64,000 nt of DNA from Streptomyces sp. Je 1-79 (GTDB lineage Bacteria; Actinomycetota; Actinomycetes; Streptomycetales; Streptomycetaceae): positions 184,334 through 248,333 of the forward strand of contig NZ_JAMGSL010000010.1 in assembly GCF_025195125.1 (NCBI RefSeq), in the 5' to 3' direction. Below the pieces are notes generated by a model. That model ran no database searches and was not told where the DNA came from. It was given only the letters and a program-made list of their open reading frames with translations. Shown in pieces: positions 30,514 to 38,741 of the stretch. Position numbers and translations under genes: made by a program. How positions within the stretch are numbered: the stretch's first letter is position 1; every line of letters starts with the position of its first letter.

Positions 30514-31947
30514 TCAGACCGTCGCGAGGGGACGCTCGGCCTCCTCCGTGGCGTCGGCCCGGCGCCCCGGCGACCGCCGGCCCGGGATGAAGAGGGAGGC
30601 CAGCGCCCCCAGGCCCACCATCCCCGCGCCGACCCACAGCGCGGGCACCAGGCCGTCCACGAACTGCTGCGCCGATCCGTAGCCGCCCTGCGCGGCGAAG
30701 ATCGAGGCCATCACCGCGACGCCCAGCGCGCCGCCGACCTCGCGCAGGGCGTTGTTGGCGCCGGACGCGATGCCCTGTTCGGACGGGCGGACGCTCGACA
30801 TCACGATGTTGGCCGCCGGCGCGAAGTACAGCGCCATGCCGACGCCGCTGACGATCAGCGCCGGGAGCTGGGCGGCGTACGAGACGTCGGGCGTGACGAC
30901 GATCGCGAACCAGGCCAGGCCGATCGCCTGGAGCGCGAGGCCCGCGGCGACGACCGGGCGGCCCCCGATCCGGTCGGAGAGGAGGCCGGCGAGCGGCGCG
31001 ACGAGCATCGGCATGCCGGTCCAGGGCAGCATCCGCAGGCCCGCCTCGGTCGGCGAGTAGCCGAGGACCCCCTGCATGTACTGGCTGAGCAGGAAGATCG
31101 AGCCGAACATGCCGAGGAACATGAGCAGGCTCGCCGCGTTGATCCCGGAGAAGGCGCGGTCGCGGAAGAGCCGCATGGGCAGCATCGGCGCCTTGCCGTT
31201 GATCCCGTGGTGGACGAAGCCGCCGATGAGCGCGGCGCCCGCGATCAGCCCGGTGAGCACGGTGGCCGAGGTCCAGCCGTCGATCGGGCCGCGGATCAGC
31301 CCGTACACGATGCCGAAGAGGCCGCCGCTGGCGAGGAGCGTGCCGGCGAGGTCGAGCCGGGCACCGGTGCCGTACGACTCGGCGAGGCGCAGCCGGGCGA
31401 GCGGCAGGAGGGCGAGGCCCAGCGGGACGTTCAGCCAGAAGATCCACTGCCAGGAGATGTGCTCGGTGAGGGTGCCGCCGATGAGGGGGCCCGCGGCGAC
31501 CGCGAGGCCGTTGACGGCGCCCCATATCCCGAACGCCATCCCACGCCTGGCGGCCGGGACCGCTGCCGTCAGCAGGGTGAGGGTGAGCGGCATCATGATC
31601 GCCGCGCCGACGCCCTGGACGGCACGGGCGGCGATCAGCGCGTCGATGCCGGGGGCGAGCGCGGCCGCGGCGGAGGCGCCGGTGAAGACGGCGAGGCCGA
31701 TGCCGAAGAGCCGGCGGCGGCCGAAGCGGTCGCCGAGGGCGGCGCCGAACATCAGCAGGACGGCGAAGGTGAGCGTGTACGCGCTCACGGTCCATTCGAG
31801 GTCGTGCAGCGCGCCCCCGAGGTCCTCGCGGATGGAGGGCAGGGCGGTGGTGACGACGAGGTTGTCGAGGGCCGCCATGAAGCCGGCGACGCTGGTGATG
31901 ACGAGGGCCCAGGCGGCGGAACCGCGGCGGGCTGCTGGCTGGTTCAT
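30514..31947 (-). CDS. MFS drug efflux transporter, DHA2 (EmrB/QacA) type
   Basis: A 477-residue inner-membrane transporter, ATG 31947. It has about 14 hydrophobic helices. Motif A appears as GDRFGRRRLF, motif C-like residues as GPLIGGTLTEHISWQWIFWLNVPLG, and the first helix carries the DHA2-typical LDNLVVTTALPSIR. It should export lipophilic compounds in exchange for protons. A TetR gene lies 90 bp upstream on the same strand, and both promoters share an operator. Confidence 0.9.
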   Translation of the reverse strand: MNQPAARRGSAAWALVITSVAGFMAALDNLVVTTALPSIREDLGGALHDLEWTVSAYTLTFAVLLMFGAALGDRFGRRRLFGIGLAVFTGASAAAALAPGIDALIAARAVQGVGAAIMMPLTLTLLTAAVPAARRGMAFGIWGAVNGLAVAAGPLIGGTLTEHISWQWIFWLNVPLGLALLPLARLRLAESYGTGARLDLAGTLLASGGLFGIVYGLIRGPIDGWTSATVLTGLIAGAALIGGFVHHGINGKAPMLPMRLFRDRAFSGINAASLLMFLGMFGSIFLLSQYMQGVLGYSPTEAGLRMLPWTGMPMLVAPLAGLLSDRIGGRPVVAAGLALQAIGLAWFAIVVTPDVSYAAQLPALIVSGVGMALYFAPAANIVMSSVRPSEQGIASGANNALREVGGALGVAVMASIFAAQGGYGSAQQFVDGLVPALWVGAGMVGLGALASLFIPGRRSPGRRADATEEAERPLATV

Positions 31948-31976
31948 TGCTGCGTCCCTAGAGTCAGGAGAGTCAG

Positions 31977-31996
31977 GTTAGTTATTGCTGACTAAC
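31977..31996. promoter_or_regulatory. TetR operator upstream of the MFS gene
   Basis: TTAGT and ACTAA separated by 8 bp (31978-31995, extended by one pair each side). It matches the site upstream of the tetR gene in arm sequence and spacing. Confidence 0.75.
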
Positions 31997-32037
31997 TTTC
32001 ACGGGCAGGGGAATCCGGCGGCACGGCGCCGGTCGCG

Positions 32038-32607
32038 CTACTCCTCCAGGCGTCCGAGGCGGCGGGCCGAGGGGTAGAACCCCTCCCAGACCCGGTGCTC
32101 GGACGGAAAGCCCATGGCGACAAGGGTGTTGATGAGCATCCCGTACGCCAGGAAGGTCGTGGTCTCGTCGACGTCCGCGCCGAGCGCCAGGTGGACGGTC
32201 TCCCAGAGCCTCATCCAGCCCGCCCGAACGGTCTCGCCGAACTCGTGGTCGCCGGCCGCCTCGGCGGCGGCGACCGTGACGTACACCTGCATCTGCATCA
32301 GGAGACGGTCCGGGTCCTCCGCGATGATCCTGCTGTACGCGTCGGCCATGGCATGCAGGGCCTCTTCGCCCGACAGACCCTCCGCCGCCTCCTCGAAGAC
32401 ACGGACGGTGTCGCCGATGCAGCGCTCGGAGGCCGCGAGGAACATGGCCTTCTTGCCGGGGAAGAGCCGGAAGAGGTACGGCTGCGAGACGCCGACGCGC
32501 TTGGCGATCGCCTCGGTCGACGTGCCGTAGTACCCACCGCGGCTGAACTCGCTCACCGCGGCACGGATCACGCTCTCGCGTCGCTCCTCCGCACTCATCC
32601 TGACCAT
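32038..32607 (-). CDS. TetR-family repressor of the efflux gene
   Basis: A 189-residue protein, ATG 32607. The helix-turn-helix lies at about residues 27-47 (STEAIAKRVGVSQPYLFRLF), followed by an all-helical ligand pocket. The same inverted repeat occurs just upstream of this gene and upstream of the MFS gene, so it probably represses both and is released by a compound the pump exports. Confidence 0.88.
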   Translation of the reverse strand: MVRMSAEERRESVIRAAVSEFSRGGYYGTSTEAIAKRVGVSQPYLFRLFPGKKAMFLAASERCIGDTVRVFEEAAEGLSGEEALHAMADAYSRIIAEDPDRLLMQMQVYVTVAAAEAAGDHEFGETVRAGWMRLWETVHLALGADVDETTTFLAYGMLINTLVAMGFPSEHRVWEGFYPSARRLGRLEE

Positions 32608-32613
32608 GAAGCT

Positions 32614-32637
32614 AAGTTAGTACTCAATCACTAACTT
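32614..32637. promoter_or_regulatory. TetR autoregulatory operator
   Basis: AAGTTAGT and ACTAACTT (8-bp arms) with an 8-bp spacer, 7 bp upstream of the tetR start, where repressor binding would block transcription. Confidence 0.78.
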
Positions 32638-32651
32638 GGTCAAGGGCGGAA

Positions 32652-32680
32652 AAGGGCGGCCGCTTCCCGCGACCGCCCTT
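32652..32680 (-). terminator. Terminator hairpin after the MaoC pair
   Basis: A 12-bp stem with one mismatch (32652-32663 with 32669-32680) and a TTCCC loop, 47 bp after the stop of the MaoC gene. Confidence 0.6.
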
Positions 32681-32727
32681 CCCGATGTCGGATGCCCCGA
32701 GGCGCTTCTCGAAGAGCCGTGCGGGCG

Positions 32728-33156
32728 CTACGCGAGCCTGACCACGGCCCGGGACATGCCCAGGACCTTCTGGCCCGCCGACATCGCGGTCAGGTCCACC
32801 CGGACCAGGCCGTCGTCCAGCTTCGCCGCGACCTTGGCGCCGACCTCGATCAGCGCGCCCTCGTCGTCGTTGGGCACGATCACCGGCTTGGTGAAGCGCA
32901 CGCCGTACTCGACGACGGCCGCCGGGTCGCCGGCCCAGTCCGTCACGACGCGGATCGCCTCGGCCATGGTGAACATGCCGTGCGCGATGACATCCGGAAG
33001 GCCGACCTCGCGGGCGAACTTCTCGTTCCAGTGGATCGGGTTGAAGTCCCCGGATGCGCCGGCGTACTGCACCAGTGTGGCGCGCTTCACCGGGAAGGAC
33101 TGCGCCGGCAGCTCGGTGCCGACCTCGACCTCGTCGTAAGCGATCTTCGCAGCCAT
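32728..33156 (-). CDS. MaoC-like (R)-hydratase, catalytic subunit (HadB-like)
   Basis: A 142-residue hot-dog protein, ATG 33156. It has the hydratase-2 motif with catalytic Asp and His in GDFNPIHWNEKFA and the following GLPDVIAHGM. Its partner ends 3 bp upstream. In mycobacteria the same pair in the same genomic place (rpmG, hadA, hadB) forms the 3-hydroxyacyl-ACP dehydratase of fatty acid elongation. In Streptomyces the substrate is not established, but fatty acid synthesis is likely. Confidence 0.85.
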   Translation of the reverse strand: MAAKIAYDEVEVGTELPAQSFPVKRATLVQYAGASGDFNPIHWNEKFAREVGLPDVIAHGMFTMAEAIRVVTDWAGDPAAVVEYGVRFTKPVIVPNDDEGALIEVGAKVAAKLDDGLVRVDLTAMSAGQKVLGMSRAVVRLA

Positions 33157-33159
33157 GAC

Positions 33160-33612
33160 TCAGGCCTCCTCGGGCGCGCGCGAGACGAGCTTGGTCCAGG
33201 CGGTCACGACGTGCTCGCCGGTCGCGTCGTGCACCTCACCGCGGATGTCCAGGATGTCGTTGCCCGCCAGCGACTTGATCGCCTCGATGGTCGAGGTGAC
33301 CGAGAGCCGGTCCCCCGCCCGCACCGGCCGGGTGTACACGAACTTCTGGTCACCGTGGACGACACGGCTGTAGTCCAGGCCCAGCTGCGGGTCCTCGACG
33401 ACCTGTCCGGCCGCCTTGAACGTGATCGCGAACACGAAGGTCGGCGGGGCGATCACATCGGGGTGACCGAGCGCCTTCACCGCTTCCTGATCGACATAGG
33501 CGGGATTCGCGTCACCGATCGCCTCGGCGAACTCGCGGATCTTCTCGCGGCCGACCTCGTAGGGCGCGGTGGGCGGATAGGTCCGGCCCACGAAGGACTG
33601 GTCGAGCGCCAT
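33160..33612 (-). CDS. MaoC-like dehydratase partner subunit (HadA-like, UPF0336)
   Basis: A 150-residue hot-dog protein; ATG 33612 is chosen because AGGAGG lies 10 bp upstream. The segment AIGDANPAYVDQEA replaces the catalytic His of its partner, as in HadA, so it probably serves as substrate-binding half of a heterodimer. The two genes are 3 bp apart and follow rpmG on the same strand. Confidence 0.83.
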   Translation of the reverse strand: MALDQSFVGRTYPPTAPYEVGREKIREFAEAIGDANPAYVDQEAVKALGHPDVIAPPTFVFAITFKAAGQVVEDPQLGLDYSRVVHGDQKFVYTRPVRAGDRLSVTSTIEAIKSLAGNDILDIRGEVHDATGEHVVTAWTKLVSRAPEEA

Positions 33613-33648
33613 GGACTCGATACCTCCTGGATTTGTTGCCGACAAACG

Positions 33649-33684
33649 ACACGAGGCCGCCCCCTGGTGGGGACGGCCTCGTGT
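33649..33684 (-). terminator. rpmG terminator hairpin
   Basis: A 16-bp stem with one mismatch (33649-33664 with 33669-33684) around a 4-nt loop, directly after the rpmG stop. Confidence 0.75.
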
Positions 33685-33694
33685 ACGAGCCTGA

Positions 33695-33859
33695 TTAGCG
33701 CGTCTCGCGGTGCGCAGTGTGCGAGTTGCAGCGAGGGCAGTGCTTCTTCATCTCAAGACGGTCCGGGTTGTTACGCCGGTTCTTCTTGGTGATGTAGTTC
33801 CGCTCCTTGCACTCCACGCAGGCCAGCGTGATCTTCGGGCGGACGTCGGTGGCAGCCAC
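33695..33859 (-). CDS. rpmG: 50S ribosomal protein L33
   Basis: A 54-residue protein; GTG 33859 is chosen because AAGGAG lies 7 bp upstream. Two CxxC pairs (CVEC and CPRC) form the zinc ribbon, so this is a zinc-containing C+ form rather than the zinc-free form used under zinc starvation. It lies directly after tRNA-Met and tRNA-Thr on the same strand. Confidence 0.96.
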
Positions 33860-33944
33860 GTGAGTGCTCCTTGGACGGATGGACGGATGAACGCATAAAA
33901 GAGTAGCCGATCGAAGGACCGACCCCACAATCGGCTACCGTGTG

Positions 33945-34017
33945 TAGCGGTGACCGGACTTGAACCGGTGACACAGCGATTATGAGCCGCTTGCTCTACC
34001 GACTGAGCTACACCGCT
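33945..34017 (-). tRNA. tRNA-Met (CAT)
   Basis: A 73-nt cloverleaf on the minus strand with acceptor AGCGGTG/CACCGCT and anticodon CAT in GCTCATAA. The A1-T72 closing pair can also occur in initiator tRNAs, but GGCTCATAATC fits the elongator form. Confidence 0.95.
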
Positions 34018-34061
34018 TTGATGATCGGGTTCCCGCCCGGAGGCGGGTTCCTTCTCACCAG

Positions 34062-34134
34062 AGCCCCAATACGGAATCGAACCGTAGACCTTCTCCTTAC
34101 CATGGAGACGCTCTACCGACTGAGCTATTGGGGC
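34062..34134 (-). tRNA. tRNA-Thr (GGT)
   Basis: A 73-nt cloverleaf on the minus strand with acceptor stem GCCCCAA/TTGGGGC and anticodon GGT in CATGGTAA. It lies 44 bp before tRNA-Met, and the two are probably one transcript with rpmG. Confidence 0.95.
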
Positions 34135-34198
34135 GAGCGATGAAGACATTACACGGTCCTGCACCGATCGCCCAAATCCGTTTCCCGGCCCTCGCGAG

Positions 34199-34280
34199 CG
34201 GGCATGCGCGCGTCCTTCGGACAGGCACGCGCGCGCTCCTCGGACGGGCTCGCGCGCGGCCCTCGGGCGGGCACACGCCG
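34199..34280. repeat. 23-bp imperfect tandem repeats
   Basis: Three 23-bp units (34199, 34222 and 34245) with a partial fourth occupy most of the 310-bp gene-free stretch between tRNA-Thr and the amidohydrolase gene. The units begin C(A/G)GGC and share a GCGCGC core and a CTCGG-type end. The alternating GC runs could form Z-DNA or hairpins. No gene is seen in this stretch. Confidence 0.6.
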
Positions 34281-34444
34281 GTACGCGCGCGTACCCGCCA
34301 CGCCCGTCCCGTACGCCACACGTGGCCTCATCAGTACGACTATTGCGCTCCTCCTCGAAGGGACGGCCGGACCGCCCCTAGGCTCTCCCCCACGCTGCGT
34401 GATCTTGATCTTGAGCTTGAACTTGAGGAGCCTTGAGGAGCCCG

Positions 34445-35722
34445 ATGTCAGCCGACAGCAAGCAGCCCCAGCCGCCCGACGACCGGTCCGCTGACACCGC
34501 CGACTCCACCTCGCTCCTGCTGTCCAACGCCCGTCTCACCGACGGACGTACGGTCGACGTCCGGCTCTTCGGCGGCCGGATCGAGGCCGTCGGCACGGCG
34601 GGCAGCCTCACCGCCGTCGGCGCCCGCGTCGACCTCGCCGGCTATCTGCTGCTCCCCGCCCCCGCGGAGCCGCACGCGCACGCCGACACCGCCCTCAGCG
34701 CCGACATCCCCGGCCCCGTCTCGTACGCCCCCGACGAGGTGCAGCGGCGCGCCACCGAGGCCGCGCTGCTCCAGCGCGGCCACGGCGCCACCGCGCAGCG
34801 CGCGCACGTACGGATCGGCGACGTCCACGGTCTCGGCCCCCTCGAAGCGGTCCTCCAGGCCCGGCGCTCCCTGCGCGGCCTGGTGGATCTGACCACGGTC
34901 GCGGTGCCCCGGCTGCTGACCGGAGTGGCGGGCGCGGACGGGCTCGCGATGCTGCGGGACGCGGTGAAGATGGGCGCGAGCGTGGTGGGCGGCTGCCCGG
35001 ACCTCGACCCCGACCCGACCGGGTACGTGGAGGCGGTCCTGGAGGTGGCGGCCGAGCAGGGCTGCCCGGTCGACCTGCACACCGACGCGGACGACCCGGC
35101 GCGGCTCGCCCGGTTCGCGGCGATGGCGGGCGGGCTGCGGCCGGGGGTGACGATCGGACCGTGCGCGGGGCTCTCCCGGCTTCCCCCGGACGCGGCGCGG
35201 CGGGCCGCGGACCAGCTGGCGGCGGCCGGCGTGACGGTGGTCTGCCTGCCGCAGGGCGGCTGCGAGGCGACGGAGCTGCGCGGCGCGGCGCCGGCACGGC
35301 TGCTGCGGGCGGCCGGCGTACGGCTCGCGGCGGGCGGCGGGGCGCTGCGGGACGTCTCCAACCCGGTGGGGCGCGGGGACCCGCTGGAGGCCGCGTACCT
35401 GCTGGCCTCGCTCGGCGGGCTGCCGGTCGAGGACGCGTACGCGGCGGTGAGCTCGGCGGCGCGTACGGCGCTGGGGCTGGGCGAGGTCCGGGTCGAGGCC
35501 GGGTTCCCCGCCGAACTGCTCGCCGTGCGCGGCGAACGGCTCTCGGGCGTGCTGTCCCTCGCGTACAGCCGGATCGTCGTGCACCGGGGGCGGGTGGTGG
35601 CCCGGACGAGCGCGGTCCGGGAGTACTGCGACTCGGCGGCGGCGCTCGACCTGCCGCGCCAGGCCCGACCGGAACGCCCCGAGCCGGGAAGCCCTCCGGC
35701 CGGTCCCGTCGTACGGTCGTGA
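34445..35722 (+). CDS. Amidohydrolase-fold protein, cytosine deaminase-like, altered active site
   Basis: A 425-residue protein, ATG 34445 with GAGGAG upstream. It has the urease-like beta-sandwich ends and the TIM barrel of the CodA/TrzA group. The first metal motif is present as EPHAHAD. The later active-site motifs deviate: DLHTDADD has Ala where CodA has the catalytic Glu, GPCAG has no His, and GGGALRDVSN lacks the metal-binding Asp of the SDN motif. It may have lost deaminase activity or use a single metal on another substrate. Confidence 0.75.
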   Translation: MSADSKQPQPPDDRSADTADSTSLLLSNARLTDGRTVDVRLFGGRIEAVGTAGSLTAVGARVDLAGYLLLPAPAEPHAHADTALSADIPGPVSYAPDEVQRRATEAALLQRGHGATAQRAHVRIGDVHGLGPLEAVLQARRSLRGLVDLTTVAVPRLLTGVAGADGLAMLRDAVKMGASVVGGCPDLDPDPTGYVEAVLEVAAEQGCPVDLHTDADDPARLARFAAMAGGLRPGVTIGPCAGLSRLPPDAARRAADQLAAAGVTVVCLPQGGCEATELRGAAPARLLRAAGVRLAAGGGALRDVSNPVGRGDPLEAAYLLASLGGLPVEDAYAAVSSAARTALGLGEVRVEAGFPAELLAVRGERLSGVLSLAYSRIVVHRGRVVARTSAVREYCDSAAALDLPRQARPERPEPGSPPAGPVVRS

Positions 35723-35724
35723 GT

Positions 35725-36381
35725 ATGCGCATTGTCATTGCTGGAGGACATGGTCAGATCGCCCTGCGCCTGGAGCGGCTGCTCTCGGCGGCGGGGCACG
35801 AGCCGGCCGGGCTCATCCGCAACCCGGAACAGGCCGACGACCTACGCGCCGCGGGCGCGGAACCGGTCGTGATGGACCTGGAGTCGGCCACGGTGGAGAT
35901 GGTCGCGGCGGCCCTGCAGGGCGCCGACGCGGCGGTCTTCGCGGCGGGCGCGGGCCCGGGCAGCAGCGTGGGCCGCAAGGACACCGTGGACCGCGCCGCG
36001 GCGGTCCTGTTCGCCGACGCGGCCGAACGCGCGGGCGTACGCCGCTACATCGTGGTCTCCTCGATGGGCGCCGACTCCACGCACCAGGGCGACGAGGTCT
36101 TCGACGCCTACCTCCGCGCCAAGGGCGCGGCGGACGACTCGGTACGCGCCCGCGAGGGCCTGGACTGGACGGTCCTGCGCCCGGGCATGCTGACGAACGA
36201 CGCGGGCAAGGGCCTGGTCAGCCTGGAGGCCTCGACGGGCCGCGGCCCGATCCCCCGGGACGACGTGGCGGCGGTCCTGGCCGAACTCCTGGAGACCCCG
36301 GGGACGGCGGGCCTGACCCTGGAACTGATCGCCGGCTCGACACCGGTGACGGTGGCGACGAAGGCCGTGGCGGGCGAGTAG
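35725..36381 (+). CDS. NAD(P)-binding protein, atypical SDR (YwnB/BVR-like)
   Basis: A 218-residue protein, ATG 35725, two bases after the amidohydrolase stop and so probably in its operon. The N-terminal IVIAGGHGQIALRL is a modified Rossmann motif. VVSSMGADS and TVLRPGMLTND are typical of the NAD(P)H-binding SDR5a group. Function is unknown. The gene ends at a strong terminator beside the AICE left boundary. Confidence 0.85.
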   Translation: MRIVIAGGHGQIALRLERLLSAAGHEPAGLIRNPEQADDLRAAGAEPVVMDLESATVEMVAAALQGADAAVFAAGAGPGSSVGRKDTVDRAAAVLFADAAERAGVRRYIVVSSMGADSTHQGDEVFDAYLRAKGAADDSVRAREGLDWTVLRPGMLTNDAGKGLVSLEASTGRGPIPRDDVAAVLAELLETPGTAGLTLELIAGSTPVTVATKAVAGE

Positions 36382-36399
36382 GACCGCCCGAGAAACGAA

Positions 36400-36431
36400 G
36401 AAGGTCCCCGGTGCGAACACCGGGGACCTTC
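36400..36431 (+). terminator. Terminator at the chromosomal side of attL
   Basis: A perfect 14-bp stem (36400-36413 with 36418-36431), loop CGAA, 19 bp after the NAD(P)-binding gene. Before integration it would also have stopped tRNA-Tyr transcription from the other side. Confidence 0.8.
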
Positions 36432-36433
36432 TC

Positions 36434-36492
36434 TATCGCGTGGCGGCGCCAGGATTCGAACCTGGGTAGGCTAAGCCGACGGATTTACAGTC
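36434..36492. repeat. attL: 59-bp duplicate of the tRNA-Tyr 3' half
   Basis: Identical to 53101-53159. It covers the 3' end, T arm, variable arm and anticodon arm of tRNA-Tyr (minus orientation) plus 7 bp beyond, and diverges after position 36492. It is a non-functional tRNA fragment left by integration. Confidence 0.95.
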
Positions 36493-36754
36493 TCCTGGCA
36501 TTTGACGCCCAGTTGACCCCCTGACCTGCCCCTCCTTGCTGTGCAGGAGATCGCAACTTATGTGTCGGCCACGCCTCGTCCACGAGGGCGTTGGGGCGCA
36601 CGGCGCACACCTAACTTCCCATCAGCCAGAACAGCTCCAAAACCTGCTCCGCCGCGTCGGGGCCTCTCACGGGTCGCGCAGGTGGCCCCTGGTGAACCTC
36701 GAAGCGATCCGAACACCCTAGCCATCACAGGCAGGCCCGTGATAGTCACAGCGG

Positions 36755-37396
36755 GTGACGCAAACAGGGCAGCGGAGTCTCTACCACTTCACCCACGTGC
36801 GCAACCTGCCAGACGTACTGAGTGCCGGGTGCCTGGTGGCTGATACCGCCATGCAGGCACGGGGCGGCGTGCCGGTGGAGTGCGGAGATCGAGACGTGAA
36901 GAGCGAACGGCGCTCTCGCCCCGTCAAAGCGGCCCCTTACGGGGTCCCTGCTGACTATGTGCCGTTCTACTTCGCCCCAAGGTCGCCGATGCTCTACAAG
37001 ATCAGCCGCGGAGGGGTCCCTTCGTACCAAGAGGGGCAGCCCCCGCTTGTCTACCTGGTGACCACCATCGACGATGCAGTGTCGACTGGCCGCCCGTACG
37101 TCTTCAGCGACGGGAACTGCGCGAACGCCATCACCAGTCACTTCAACAACCTCGATCTACTACCCAAGGTCGTGGACTGGGACATCATATCCGCCCACTA
37201 CTGGGCAAACACGGCGGACGATGGCGACCGAATGCGCCGACGAATGGCAGAGTTCCTAGTGCATGACCAGTTGGAAGTTACGGCCCTCACCCAGGTGGCC
37301 GTGTTCGACCGCGGTCACGCCGATCATGTCCGTGCACTACTGAGGGCAGCTGGCATGGATCTGCCTGTGACTGTCAGACGTGAGTGGTACTACTGA
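36755..37396 (+). CDS. darT: DNA ADP-ribosyltransferase toxin DarT
   Basis: A 213-residue protein of the DUF4433 (DarT) family, start GTG 36755 (weak ribosome-binding site). YHFTHVRNL near residue 10 and FYFAPRSPMLY near residue 70 are the NAD-binding motifs. AEFLVHDQ near residue 164 carries the catalytic glutamate, so the enzyme appears active. DarT enzymes attach ADP-ribose to a base in single-stranded DNA and stop replication. The antitoxin gene follows after 41 bp. The role is element maintenance or phage defence. Confidence 0.92.
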   Translation: MTQTGQRSLYHFTHVRNLPDVLSAGCLVADTAMQARGGVPVECGDRDVKSERRSRPVKAAPYGVPADYVPFYFAPRSPMLYKISRGGVPSYQEGQPPLVYLVTTIDDAVSTGRPYVFSDGNCANAITSHFNNLDLLPKVVDWDIISAHYWANTADDGDRMRRRMAEFLVHDQLEVTALTQVAVFDRGHADHVRALLRAAGMDLPVTVRREWYY

Positions 37397-37437
37397 CGCA
37401 TGCGCCGGGTAACCTAAAAGACTACGAAGGGGTCGCA

Positions 37438-38517
37438 ATGATCACCGAAGGCAGCGGTAACTTGCTACTGGCAGACGCCGATGCCCTTGTGAACACCGTC
37501 AACACGGTAGGCGTGATGGGCAAGGGTATCGCTCTGCAATTCAAGCGGGCATACCCCGAAAACTTCACCGACTACAAGGCGGCGTGCGACCGTGGCGAGG
37601 TCATCCCGGGACGCATGCATGTGCACTCCACGAATCAAATGACGCCACGCTTCATTATCAATTTCCCGACGAAGCGCCACTGGCGATCTCCTTCCCGCCT
37701 GGACGACGTTGCTTCCGGGCTAGTCGCACTCCGCGACGAGATCATTAAGCGGGACATCAAGTCCATCGCTATCCCTCCACTCGGATGCGGCAACGGAGGC
37801 CTTGACTGGCTCGACGTCGAACCGATGATCCGGCAAGTCTTGGGCACGATCCCGGGCGTGGAGATCCGCGTCTGGCAGCCAGCTGGTAGTCCGAAGCCAG
37901 AGGCCATGCCCAACGCAACACCTCCCCCGGCGATGACGCATGAGCGAGCTGCATTTCTGGCGGCCCTAAACCGCTACACCCGTAGCGCCGTTAGCAAAGG
38001 TCTCGCGTTCGAGCCGCGGGTCTCACTGGTGGAAGCTCACAAGGTGACCTACTTCCTGCAACGTCTCGGGCTCCCCATGGGATTGAGCTTCGAAAAGGGA
38101 GTCTACGGACCTTACGCACCCGCTCTGGATCGAGCCGTCTCCTCCATGGAGGGACACTTCCTGCTGGGCTTCGGCGACGGCACGAGTGGGTCTCAGGCAA
38201 TTCTCGAGCTAAACAAAGATGCCGTATTCGAGGCTGAAAGCCTGCTCGCATCTTCCGAGAAGTTTCAATCGACTGTAGCTGACCTACTTCGAGTTGCCGA
38301 TGGGTTTGAGGATGCGTTCGGCATGGAACTCCTCAGCACAGTGCTCTATGCAGCCGAGGAACTGGTTGATCCGCCAGCCGACCCCATGAAGGTAATCCAG
38401 TGCATCCGAGGATGGAATCACCGGAAGCACCGACTCTTCACTGACGCGCATGTGGAGACCGCCTGGCAACGCCTCGCCGAATCAGGCCTCGTGGGCGCTT
38501 CAGTTACCTCCCGCTAG
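37438..38517 (+). CDS. darG: ADP-ribosyl hydrolase antitoxin DarG
   Basis: A 359-residue protein; ATG 37438 is chosen with GAAGGGG upstream. Residues 1-155 are a macrodomain with NTVNTVGVMGKGIALQFK and PPLGCGNGGLDW forming the ADP-ribose pocket; it removes the modification from DNA. Residues 180-359 match the DarG C-terminal region (AHKVTYFLQRLG, then FEKGVYGPYAP), thought to bind and inhibit DarT directly. It is co-transcribed with darT. Confidence 0.93.
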   Translation: MITEGSGNLLLADADALVNTVNTVGVMGKGIALQFKRAYPENFTDYKAACDRGEVIPGRMHVHSTNQMTPRFIINFPTKRHWRSPSRLDDVASGLVALRDEIIKRDIKSIAIPPLGCGNGGLDWLDVEPMIRQVLGTIPGVEIRVWQPAGSPKPEAMPNATPPPAMTHERAAFLAALNRYTRSAVSKGLAFEPRVSLVEAHKVTYFLQRLGLPMGLSFEKGVYGPYAPALDRAVSSMEGHFLLGFGDGTSGSQAILELNKDAVFEAESLLASSEKFQSTVADLLRVADGFEDAFGMELLSTVLYAAEELVDPPADPMKVIQCIRGWNHRKHRLFTDAHVETAWQRLAESGLVGASVTSR

Positions 38518-38741
38518 CATGCACTGGGCGCAGCCTTGCCGTCCGGTGAAATCACGCTTCCAACGTGGTCCTTAGCGCAGCTAGGGTGCGGCCGCCGTCC
38601 GCGCCACCACAGCAGCCGCCAGCATAGCCACGCCGAGTGCTACTTGCGTCCTCAGCAGGGAAGTAGCTTGGCGCAGCCCGCCGGCCGCATTGCCGAACAC
38701 CGCGATCGCGGCTCGGACGACGGACCTGGGGAGGGGCAACT

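Noticed and set aside
35161..35724. N-terminal extension of the NAD(P)-binding protein
   Set aside because: It runs in another frame of the amidohydrolase gene. ATG 35725 starts the Rossmann motif at the normal position.
36434..36492. A second functional tRNA-Tyr gene
   Set aside because: Only the 3' half is present, with no 5' acceptor strand or D arm.
36493..36754. Small frames between attL and darT
   Set aside because: None has a good ribosome-binding site or recognisable product. I see no supported gene in this 262-bp stretch.
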